Shown piece by piece: positions 34,496-43,500 of a DNA stretch of 64,000 bases. The position numbers were made by a program, and so were the translations under genes. Numbering within the stretch: the stretch's first letter is position 1; each line of letters begins with the position of its first letter. The stretch spans positions 86,022 to 150,021 of the forward strand of contig NZ_JQAR01000004.1 in the NCBI RefSeq assembly GCF_001437155.1, written 5' to 3'. The DNA is from Liquorilactobacillus mali (lineage in GTDB: Bacteria; Bacillota; Bacilli; Lactobacillales; Lactobacillaceae). The notes below the pieces were generated by a model. That model did not search any database. It had not been told where the DNA came from and saw only the letters and a program-made list of their open reading frames with translations.

Positions 34496-34792
34496 ATGGC
34501 TGAAGAAAATACCAATACTGATAACCAACTATTGACACAATTGAAAGAGCATATCAGGTGGGAGGATGGCATGGATGAGTCTATGTTGTCTTTCTATCTC
34601 AAATCTGCCGAAAAATATGTGACTAAAAAGATTGGCTATACCGAAGAATATTTAGTAATTATGGTCGCAACCTTAATGAATGATAATCGAAGCTCAAGTG
34701 AGGATTTAACGAAAGCTCTTTCGGCACTTGAACCAATTTTTTCCTTGGAGGTGTTAACGAATGGCACAAGTCAAACAGAACCAACTAACTAA
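34496..34792 (+). CDS. head-tail connector protein (gp6-like)
   Basis: A 98-residue protein with helical pattern of HK97 gp6-like connectors: DESMLSFYLKSAEKYVTKKIGY and VATLMNDNRSS. It follows the capsid gene after AGAGAGGAG. Its 3' end overlaps the next gene by 32 bases. It would form the ring under the portal. Confidence 0.8.
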   Translation: MAEENTNTDNQLLTQLKEHIRWEDGMDESMLSFYLKSAEKYVTKKIGYTEEYLVIMVATLMNDNRSSSEDLTKALSALEPIFSLEVLTNGTSQTEPTN

Positions 34793-35099
34793 TAGCTTAA
34801 AATGGGTTGCTAGTTTGCTTGTGTTGAAAAATACAGTTGATGAAGATGACCGACCCGTTCAGGGTTGGGGGTTGGATAGGATAGTTCATTATATGGACTT
34901 GGGCATAACATCAACTGAAAAATATTTAGCACTGCAAGCAAAAACAGACGTAATTAAACGGATAAGAATCAGATATAATAAATCGATTACACAAAAAAAT
35001 AACCGTATCAGAATTGATGGTATAGATTACAAAATAACACGTATATATGAAGATAAAGATAATGGATATGAGGAGTTGAGCCTAGATTATGTTAATTAA
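34761..35099 (+). CDS. phage head closure / head-tail joining protein
   Basis: A 112-residue beta-rich protein in the place and style of head-closure proteins (SPP1 gp16-like): RIRYNKSITQKNNRIRIDGIDYKITRIYEDK is the conserved part. The ATG follows GGAGG inside the upstream gene, so the two are translationally coupled. Confidence 0.82.
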   Translation: MAQVKQNQLTNSLKWVASLLVLKNTVDEDDRPVQGWGLDRIVHYMDLGITSTEKYLALQAKTDVIKRIRIRYNKSITQKNNRIRIDGIDYKITRIYEDKDNGYEELSLDYVN

Positions 35100-35421
35100 T
35101 TTTACGGAGATGAGAACAAGACTTAAATCATTAGGTTTAAATGTATATCGTGACCTAGCTCCGAAGAATACACCATTACCTTACTATGTATATAGTTTTG
35201 TAAACGAAAAACAAGTAAGAGCTAGTAATTTAGCTCAATTGGCAATACAAGAATATCAAATTAGCTTATTCACCAATGGAACTGAAAAAGAGTTGAAACC
35301 TTTTAAATCAGCATTTCAAGATGTAAGTTATGAGTCAGTAATTAATCAACCAGAAGATGATGAGAATGATGAAATAGTTAATCATTTTTACACCTATATG
35401 GAGGTATTAGCAGATGAGTGA
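35089..35421 (+). CDS. tail terminator-like / tail completion protein
   Basis: A 110-residue protein. FTEMRTRLKSLGLNVYRDLAPKNTPLPYYVYSF resembles phage minor capsid/tail terminator proteins of LAB phages (LPYYVYS is a frequent motif). It overlaps its neighbours on both sides by 8-11 bases. The order relative to the next gene differs from the most common connector, closure, gp10, terminator arrangement. Confidence 0.7.
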   Translation: MLINFTEMRTRLKSLGLNVYRDLAPKNTPLPYYVYSFVNEKQVRASNLAQLAIQEYQISLFTNGTEKELKPFKSAFQDVSYESVINQPEDDENDEIVNHFYTYMEVLADE

Positions 35422-35761
35422 TAACGGGTTTGAGGATTTAGCAAGACAACTAAAGCAAATAGATATAGGTAAATCGGTAGTTAAATCTTCACTCGAAGAA
35501 GCTGCTGATTTTTATTTACAGAAATTGAGACCTAATGTTCCAAGTTGGGGCAGTGGTCATCATGCAAAAGACGATTTATCAGTAAAAATTAACGAAGATG
35601 GTGTTCAAGTTGTATTTGGTGAAAAAAGTTATTACTGGTATTTTGTTGAAAATGGGACAAAAAAACAGCGTGCACAACATTTTGCAAGGAACACGTTGGA
35701 ACAAAATAGGAGCAAAATTGAACAAATCATGCTCAAAAAAATAGAAAGCGAGTTGAGGTAA
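35414..35761 (+). CDS. HK97 gp10-like neck/tail protein
   Basis: A 115-residue protein with the HK97-gp10 signature YYWYFVENGTKKQRAQHFARNTLEQN. It joins the head-tail interface. Located between the terminator-like gene and the major tail protein. Confidence 0.85.
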   Translation: MSDNGFEDLARQLKQIDIGKSVVKSSLEEAADFYLQKLRPNVPSWGSGHHAKDDLSVKINEDGVQVVFGEKSYYWYFVENGTKKQRAQHFARNTLEQNRSKIEQIMLKKIESELR

Positions 35762-35764
35762 TAA

Positions 35765-36388
35765 ATGACAGAAACAAGTAAAGCGAGTGATATTCAATAT
35801 CAAATTGGTGTAGGGGACTTATTGGTTGCAATAAAAACAACCAAAGATACTACTGGAACAGCTCCAGCATATGATACTAAAATTTGGCGTTTATCTAACG
35901 CAAAGAAAATTAAAATTAAAGGTAATGGTAAAGCTACAGATATTTATGCCTCTAACGTTAAGATTGCAACAGTTGCACAGGAAACATCACAAGAAATTAG
36001 CTTAGATCATATTGGATTCCCAGTTGCGCTATTAGATCAATTATACGGTCAAACAGCTACAAAGGGTGTTACATTGGCAACTGCTGAGGCTAAAGAGTTA
36101 CCAGAATTTGCGTTTGGTTTCATTGCGCCAAAATCTGACGGTCAAAATGACGCTTATTGGTTTCCTAGTTGTACACTTGATCCAGCTTTAAGTGATGACT
36201 ATGAGACAGGCGAAGACACTTTCAAGGAACAAGATCCAAGTATGACAATTAATACAGCTGGCTTAAGAAATAACAAGGTTATTTACACGAAATTTAGTTC
36301 CGTACGTGACGGAGCTATGACAATTGATGATTTTGTAAAAGAAGTCATCTATGATGCTAGTCAACTAGCTACACAGGCAGGTGAATAA
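35765..36388 (+). CDS. major tail tube protein
   Basis: A 207-residue beta-rich protein, first residues carrying GVGDLLVAIKTTKDTTG, then LPEFAFGFIAPKSDGQNDAYWFPSCTL, typical of siphovirus major tail proteins of the phi13/TP901 type. It forms the tail tube. The next gene starts 2 bases later. Confidence 0.9.
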   Translation: MTETSKASDIQYQIGVGDLLVAIKTTKDTTGTAPAYDTKIWRLSNAKKIKIKGNGKATDIYASNVKIATVAQETSQEISLDHIGFPVALLDQLYGQTATKGVTLATAEAKELPEFAFGFIAPKSDGQNDAYWFPSCTLDPALSDDYETGEDTFKEQDPSMTINTAGLRNNKVIYTKFSSVRDGAMTIDDFVKEVIYDASQLATQAGE

Positions 36389-36390
36389 AA

Positions 36391-36777
36391 ATGGCTAAAT
36401 TAAAAGATTTAATTAAATTAGATGATCAGCAAGATATTATTAAAATTAGAGGTATAGAGCTACCAATTGCTTTTGATATGCGAACATTCGACTATGTAGA
36501 AGAAGCCTACGGAAATTCATACACCATTTTTGAAAAGGATATGAATAAGATGTTGAGTTCCAAAAATGTTAAAGTTTCAAGTAATGTATTCAAAATTATG
36601 CGTACGTTAATCTATGCAATGGTTAGAGCTGGAGGAACTGAATGTACTCCAGATGAATTAGCAAAAGCAATTCCACTAACTGAAATGCCAAGTGTATTTG
36701 AATCTGTATTGGGCGTATTCCAAGGTCAGTATTTTCAACCATCTGATGGAGAAAAAATTAAACAAACAAAAAAATAA
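36391..36777 (+). CDS. tail assembly chaperone, short form (gpG-like)
   Basis: A 128-residue protein, short form of the tail assembly chaperone that coats the tape measure. AFDMRTFDYVEEAYGN and LIYAMVRAGGTECTPDELAKAI are typical. The last codons AAA-AAA before TAA form a slippery heptamer, and a longer G-T fusion is read by -1 frameshift. Confidence 0.88.
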   Translation: MAKLKDLIKLDDQQDIIKIRGIELPIAFDMRTFDYVEEAYGNSYTIFEKDMNKMLSSKNVKVSSNVFKIMRTLIYAMVRAGGTECTPDELAKAIPLTEMPSVFESVLGVFQGQYFQPSDGEKIKQTKK

Positions 36778-36983
36778 CAAAATCCCAAGGTGAAAATATC
36801 GACACACCTTGGGATTTTTATTTATATGTCGGAACCACTCTACTTGGTTATAGCATAGATGATTTTTTACACATGACGCCGAATTTATGGATGAAAGAGT
36901 ATATTTTGTGGCTCAAAATGAATAATCCAGATGCGATTCAAGAGACAGAAACAGTCTATGTTGATCAAGTTCCATTCTTATAG
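36768..36983 (+). other. -1 frameshift site and tail chaperone extension (gpT-like)
   Basis: Slippery A-AAA-AAA at 36768-36774 is followed eight bases later by a perfect 10-bp stem TCCCAAGGTG/CACCTTGGGA (36783-36814) with a 12-base loop, a textbook stimulatory structure. The -1 frame stays open for 69 codons to TAG at 36981 (WDFYLYVGTTLLGYSIDDFL; WLKMNNPDAIQE) and has no start of its own. It bridges the gap to the tape measure gene. The gpG/gpGT frameshift is conserved in long-tailed phages. Confidence 0.92.
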
Positions 36984-36997
36984 AAAGGGGGAACGTG

Positions 36998-39826
36998 ATG
37001 AGTGATTTAAAATCAAATGTTGTACTTAATTTTAAAAGTACAGGTGAAGTTAGCTTAAAACAATCATTGAAGGAAATTAACAGTGTAATGGATGCTGCTG
37101 CAAAAGAGTATAAGGCACATATTTCAGCAATGAAAGATTCCGCTAGCACGAGTGAAAGATTAGCAGCGCAACAACAAAAGTTACAGATTCAATTATCTGG
37201 TGCAGACAAACGAGTTGAAACTTTAACTGAACAATTTAACAAAATGAAGTCTAGTGGTTCAGCTACTAATACTGAATTGAATAAGATGGCTGGTGATCTG
37301 GCTAAGGCTCAATCTGTGCAATCCAATTTGAAAAATGCACTTTCGCAAGTGAATGAACAACTTTCTCAGGAAGGGCAACATGCCAACAACGCAAAAGATA
37401 AATTAAGCACATTGTCAAGTGAATCTCAACAATTGGACGCAAAAGAACAAGAATTAACGTCAGCGTATAAATTACAACAAGCTGAATTGGGTGAAAATGC
37501 AAGCAAATCAGAGCGATTAGCAAGCGAACAAAAATCATTGAGTTCAATTCTAGAAAACTCTAAATCTAAAGTGACTAGCCTAGAGCAAGCCTTGAAGGAA
37601 ACAAAGACAGCATATGGAGAAAATAGTACTGAAGCTAGTCAAATGGCTACCAAGTTAAATAATGCAAAAACTAATGTAGCAGAGTTAGAAACTAAAATGG
37701 GTAGTCTAGGTCGTGAATCTAAAACTACTGGCAGTGCGTTGGGAACATTCAAAGAAAAACTTTCATTCGGTGCCGTAGCTGGTGTAGCTGCAAATACTGT
37801 CCAAAGTGTAATCGGTGGTTTGGGAGAATTAATCACTCAAGGAGCAAGTGCAAGTGATGCAATGCAGAAGTTTGATAGCACGATGGAATTTGCTGGGTTC
37901 GGTAAAACTGCAATAAAATCGGCAAGCTCAAGTATGAAAAAATATGCTGATGATACTGTTTATGATTTAGATACAGTGGCAAATACTACTGCTCAATTAG
38001 CTGCCAACGGCGTACCACATTACACAGCCTTAACTCAGGCAGCTGGTAATTTAAATGCGGTTGCTGGTGGTAATGCAGATACGTTTAGTAGTGTAGCGAT
38101 GGTATTAACTCAAACCGCTGGAGCTGGAAAGCTAACAACTGAAAATTGGAATCAATTAAGTGATGCAATACCTGGTGCAAGTGGAAAATTGCAAGAAGCC
38201 ATGAAGAAGAATGGTGCATATACTGGGAATTTTCGTGATGCAATGGAAAAAGGTCAGATTACAGCTGGTGAGTTTAATAAGGCAGTAATGCAACTTGGTA
38301 TGGAAGATGCTGCTAAAAAAGCTGCTAAATCAACAAGTACATTCGAAGGAGCTATTGGGAATCTACAAGCTAACATCGTCACTGGTATTCAAAATGTTAT
38401 TAATTCAATTGGTAAAGCTAACCTTACAGACTTAGTGAACACAATCGGTGGCAGTGTAGTTAGTGCATTTAAAATTTTAGTCAATGTGTTACAAGAAGTT
38501 AAGGCACATTCAGGTGCTTTCAAGGCGATTGCGGTGGGCGTTGGCGGTTTAGTTGTAGCATTAAAAGCTATGTCAATTATTACGGGCATTAAAAATACAA
38601 TCACTGAATTTGTAGCCGCAACTAAATTGATGACTATTGCAACTAAAGCCGCAGAAATTGCACAAGCAGCATTTAATTTAGTATTAAACGCAAACCCTTT
38701 TGTACTTATTGTCAGTTTGATAGCAGCAGTTGCAGCCGCTTTAGTTTACTTTTTCACGCAAACTAAAACAGGTAAGGAAATATGGAGTAATTTTACAAAT
38801 TGGTTAAAAAATTTATGGACTGGTTTGAAAAATTGGTTTAGTCAATTTTGGACTGGTTTAAAAATTTTATTTGACGTAGCAGTTAAATTAATTGTCAATA
38901 GTGTTAAGGAAAAATGGAATGATATAAAAACAGCAACTACAAATATTTGGAATGCCATAAAGACCGCTATTTCAAATGTTTGGAATGCTATTAAAACCGC
39001 TGTTTCCAATGCTATTAATAGTGTTAAATCTACGGTATCGAATGTTTGGAATGGAATTAAGTCTGTAACTAGTTCAATTTGGAATGGAATTAAGTCTGTG
39101 ATTAGTTCAGTTTGGAGTGCGATTAAGGCGGGAGTTTCAAGTTCAATTAATGCTGTAAAATCTGTTATTACCTCAGTTTGGAACGGTATCAAATCAGTTA
39201 CTTCAAGTGTTTGGAACGGTATTAAGTCGGTAATTTCTGGTGTATGGAATGGTATCAAGTCAATAGCAAGTAGCTCAGTGAACGGTATTAAATCAACAAT
39301 TGCCTCAGTTTGGAATGCTATCAGATCCATAACTTCGAGTGTATGGAATGGTATTAAGTCGGCTATGGTATCACCAATTAATGCAGCTAAATCAGTAATA
39401 AGTGGAATCGTTTCTACTATTAAGAGGCTATTTAATTTTCATCTGAAATTTCCAGAGGTATCAATACCTCATATCAAATTACCACACTTTAGTTTGTCTG
39501 GCTCTTTTGATCCATTAAAAGGAAAGATACCAAGTATTGGAATTAATTGGTATGCAAAAGGTGGTATTTTTGATAAGCCGACATTATTTCCGACCGCTGG
39601 TGGTTTTAATGGTCTTGGTGAAGCAGGTCCCGAGGCAGCATTACCACTAAACGCAGAAAACTTAGCAGGTATTGGTAAAGGTATTGCGCAGCAAATGGGG
39701 AATATGCAACAACCTATCTACTTACAAGTCGATGGAAAAACTTTTGCAAAATTAACAGCACCATATATGAGTGGTGCGATGGGAACTAATGTAAGACTCA
39801 ATCAATTTGGAATGGGAGGAATGTAA
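36998..39826 (+). CDS. tail tape measure protein
   Basis: A 942-residue protein setting tail length. Residues 1-250 are coiled coil, then a conserved TMP domain (FDSTMEFAGFGKTAIKSAS; LNAVAGGNADTFSSVAMV; DAIPGASGKLQEAMKK), then hydrophobic segments near 505-590. From about 636 to 793 there are repeated 11-residue units with W-N-x-I-K-S, e.g. VWNGIKSVISS. No lytic transglycosylase or peptidase domain is seen. ATG at 36998 after AAAGGGGG. Confidence 0.95.
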   Translation: MSDLKSNVVLNFKSTGEVSLKQSLKEINSVMDAAAKEYKAHISAMKDSASTSERLAAQQQKLQIQLSGADKRVETLTEQFNKMKSSGSATNTELNKMAGDLAKAQSVQSNLKNALSQVNEQLSQEGQHANNAKDKLSTLSSESQQLDAKEQELTSAYKLQQAELGENASKSERLASEQKSLSSILENSKSKVTSLEQALKETKTAYGENSTEASQMATKLNNAKTNVAELETKMGSLGRESKTTGSALGTFKEKLSFGAVAGVAANTVQSVIGGLGELITQGASASDAMQKFDSTMEFAGFGKTAIKSASSSMKKYADDTVYDLDTVANTTAQLAANGVPHYTALTQAAGNLNAVAGGNADTFSSVAMVLTQTAGAGKLTTENWNQLSDAIPGASGKLQEAMKKNGAYTGNFRDAMEKGQITAGEFNKAVMQLGMEDAAKKAAKSTSTFEGAIGNLQANIVTGIQNVINSIGKANLTDLVNTIGGSVVSAFKILVNVLQEVKAHSGAFKAIAVGVGGLVVALKAMSIITGIKNTITEFVAATKLMTIATKAAEIAQAAFNLVLNANPFVLIVSLIAAVAAALVYFFTQTKTGKEIWSNFTNWLKNLWTGLKNWFSQFWTGLKILFDVAVKLIVNSVKEKWNDIKTATTNIWNAIKTAISNVWNAIKTAVSNAINSVKSTVSNVWNGIKSVTSSIWNGIKSVISSVWSAIKAGVSSSINAVKSVITSVWNGIKSVTSSVWNGIKSVISGVWNGIKSIASSSVNGIKSTIASVWNAIRSITSSVWNGIKSAMVSPINAAKSVISGIVSTIKRLFNFHLKFPEVSIPHIKLPHFSLSGSFDPLKGKIPSIGINWYAKGGIFDKPTLFPTAGGFNGLGEAGPEAALPLNAENLAGIGKGIAQQMGNMQQPIYLQVDGKTFAKLTAPYMSGAMGTNVRLNQFGMGGM

Positions 39827-39828
39827 AT

Positions 39829-40518
39829 TTGGATTTTTCAATTAATAATCAATCAGCAGAAAAACAAGGTATATATTTGGTAGATTACCCAGACATTTTA
39901 ACGGCTGAACAAAATACTACCTTCTATTCCGTTAGTGGTCGAGATGGTTCAATGGCACAAGATGAAGGACTGCAAGACGTAAATTATACATTTAAATTTG
40001 CAATTTATAACTTTAGTGATGTCTATCAGGCGTATTCTAAGGCCATTTCATTCCTAAAGTCGGGTAATTATGTATCAACTGACGAATGGAACTTCAATTT
40101 ATATTTCAATCATATTCAAATTGGCAATGCAACGGTTGATAAAGGTGTAATTCTTAACTTTTCAGTTGTTTATCGTTGTCGGCCATTAAAATATTTGAAA
40201 AATATACAGCCAATAACATTAACTACAAGTGGAACAGTTAATAATATTGGAACGTATAAAGCATTACCATCAATTAGAGTTTATCGATCTGGCGCTGGAA
40301 CTGGAACATTAAAAGTAAATTCAGACACTATAACATTCGATATGCAAAAAGATTTTTACGATGTTGATAGTTATCTAATGGATTGTTTTTCACAAAATAC
40401 AAATATGAACGCTTATATGAGTGGTGTTTTTCCTGAGTTGAAAGTTGGGAGTAACACCATTTCTTTTACTGGGACAATATCAAAAATACAAATTGAACCG
40501 AGGTGGGTCTATCTATGA
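39829..40518 (+). CDS. distal tail protein (Dit)
   Basis: A 229-residue Dit-type protein that forms the hub at the tail tip. VDYPDILTAEQNTTFYSVSGRDGS and the C-terminal galectin-like half (LKVNSDTITFDMQKDFYDVDS) match the family. It starts with TTG two bases after the tape measure stop and overlaps the Tal gene by 4 bases. Confidence 0.88.
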   Translation: MDFSINNQSAEKQGIYLVDYPDILTAEQNTTFYSVSGRDGSMAQDEGLQDVNYTFKFAIYNFSDVYQAYSKAISFLKSGNYVSTDEWNFNLYFNHIQIGNATVDKGVILNFSVVYRCRPLKYLKNIQPITLTTSGTVNNIGTYKALPSIRVYRSGAGTGTLKVNSDTITFDMQKDFYDVDSYLMDCFSQNTNMNAYMSGVFPELKVGSNTISFTGTISKIQIEPRWVYL

Positions 40519-43500
40519 TAGTTTTATATGATACAACAGAAACGAAATTTACAAGTAATGGGTTAGGTCTTTTAGATCACGATATTATTAATCCAATCAT
40601 TGAAGAATCGGCAAACGGTACATTTAAACTATCTTTTGATTATCCATTATCGGGTATTTGCGGTAGTCGAATTGGTAGACGTATGTATATTAAAGCTGAT
40701 GATCCAGATACAGAAGGCAATATTTTTAAAATTTATAATATTGAAAAAAGCGATGGTATGTTGAGTATCATTGCTTTTCAAGTGGCTAATGAGTTCAATA
40801 ATAATTGGATTGAACATACTAATATAATGGGTAAAAATGGACAATCTGCATTAGATCAAATGAAGTCTAACTTGACTAATTCTACTAGATTTAATTTTTA
40901 TTCTGATATTGATAGCACTGCTAATAGTGAAATAGTACGCTTGAATCCCTTAACTTGGCTAATTGATAGTTCAACAGATAATTCTTTTGTTAACCGTTGG
41001 GGTGGAGAGATTAAACGTGATGGTTTCAATATCAGAATTTTTAAACAACGTGGCTCAAATAATGGTGTACAAATTAGATGGCGTAAAAATCTATCTAGTT
41101 ACAACGTCAAGTGGGACGATACAACAGTAGTTACACGTATTAGGCCAATCGGTTACAACGGTTTAACGTTGCCAGAACTGTATGTTGATAGTCCAAAATT
41201 AGCAGATTATGGTGATCCAATCATTAAAGAAATTAAATATGAATCAGTTAAAGTTGCTGATGAGAATAGCTCAAGTGATGATAATATCTATAAGACTGTT
41301 GATGAAGCCTACACAGCTTTAAGGAAATTAGCAGCTAAAGAATTTAATGAAAATCACATAGATGATCCGACTGTTACGGCTGATGTATCAATGATTAGTT
41401 TAAAAAACACTCGTGAATATGCAGATGTAGCTGAATTGGAAACAATCAAACAATGGGACACAATTCAATTAATTAATGAACGTGATAATGTTGATATTCA
41501 AATGCGATTAAATAGTTACAAATATAATCCACTTAATCATGAGTTCACGGAATTAAAATTTATATCTGTTAATCAATCATTAAAGAGTGGAAACACTAGC
41601 TTATCAACTGTGATTAACGGTATTTCAAGTACAGTTCAATCAGTATCAGATACAGCTAATCAGGCACAAATTGCGGCTAATGGAAAGAATATGATTCAGC
41701 GTGGCGATGCTAATCCTAACGATCTAACTTTTAACGGCACACTAACAGACGGTGATATTTACTGGCGTAGTAACGGCAATAAGACTGAAATGTGGATTTA
41801 TAGTGCGAAAGATAAAGCGTGGGGATTAGTAGTTGATGATGCAACTGGTATTAAAGCTGACCAAGCACAAGCTACAGCGGACGGAAAAAATACAATTTCT
41901 TATACTGATACTGCACCAGCTAATCCAAAGGTTAACGATGTGTGGTTTGAAGAAAAATCAGATGGCACAATCATAACTAATATTTGGAATGGAACTAAAT
42001 GGGAAGCACCAACTAGTTCAGAGGTTAAGCAAACACAAGTTGACTTGGAAAGTAAAATTGCTGAAGCACAAGCCGATGTGAATAAGAAAATTGCAAATAC
42101 ACAAGCTAATTTAGATGAAGCAAAACAAAATTCAGCTCAGTTAATTTCTGATGCTCAAACTGAATTGAATACACAAGCTGATGAACTAAAAACTGTCAAA
42201 CAAAATGCTGAAGACGCTCTAAATAAATCAAATGGAAATAGTAGTAGTATTACTGATATCAATGCTGATATTAGTAAGATTAATGGTTCATTAACTATTA
42301 AAGCTAATAAGTCAGATATCGATGCGGTGAATAAGACTGTTTTATCTCAGCAGAATCAAATCACAGCTAATACAGAAGGTCTACAACTCAAAGCCGATAA
42401 GACATCTGTCGATACACTTAGTCAAACAGTTACAAATCAAACTGCACAAATAGCTGTACTTAATGATGAGGTTGCAGAGAAGACAGCTAAAACAGATTTT
42501 GATAATTTAACTGGTAGAGTAACTAGTGCAGAACAAAAGGTTACGGCTAATGCAGATGGTTTAAATAGTACCGTAAGTAAGATGAGTACGTTACAAGACC
42601 AAGTTAATAACAGCGCTGTGGGGACTAATTTATTATTAGGTACTAAAGATTTAGACCCGATTAATTGGTATATCAATGGGACTAAGGTGAATGCTCAAAA
42701 AGGTGCAACTTCTGATACGAATTTGAGTAATAGTTGGAGAAGTGACATTACTATACTTCACTCTTGGGCGGACTGGAACTCCTACCGATTAGTTACACCT
42801 AATGATATCGTTTTGACCGTAGGTGAAACTTACACAGTTAGTGTTTATGCTAGATCGTATACTGGAACTAGTACATCAGGTTTCGCTTTAACTGCATATG
42901 AAGAAGGTGGAGCTGGACTTAGTGGAAAAGATTTAACTAATCAGATAACAACTACATTCCAGCAATATTCAGTAACTTTCAAAGCAACTTCTAGCAACTT
43001 GAAAACATTCAGAATAGAACCTCATGGTAATTGGACTAATGTCGGTGGATCGGTTTATATGTATGGTTTCAAACTCGAAAAGGGTTCAACTGCTACTGAT
43101 TATTCAACCAATCCTGCAGATAACGCCACAGTCACATCTGTAACCAGTGTATCTCAAAAGGCTGATCAAATAGCAGCAGACTTAGCTACATCAAATGGAG
43201 ATATCACCCAATTGAAAGCTAGGGCAACAGGTTGGGATTCAAGTATTGCTAGTGCAAATGGAAAAATAAACACATTACAGGCAACTAGTGATGGTTATGC
43301 AACAAATATTAGTGCAATACAAAATCAAGTGAATAATAGTGCGGTTGGTACTAACTTATTGTCTGGGACAAACTCAGATTGGAAGACTCACACATTTACA
43401 AGTGGTGATTGGGGAACAGGAGACTCATTTACATTAACAAGTGATGATCTTGAACCTAATACCTACTATGTTTTCCAAACAGAAGTAAAGGCAAGTAACG

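Noticed and set aside
36783..36821. Strong hairpin followed by five T, looking like a terminator after the tail chaperone short form
   Set aside because: It is inside the -1 frame of the chaperone fusion and 8 bases after a slippery heptamer, so it is better explained as the frameshift stimulator; termination here would silence the whole tail module.
38842..39330. 162-codon open frame opposite the tape measure repeats
   Set aside because: It is the antisense reading of periodic codons and has no start signal or family likeness.
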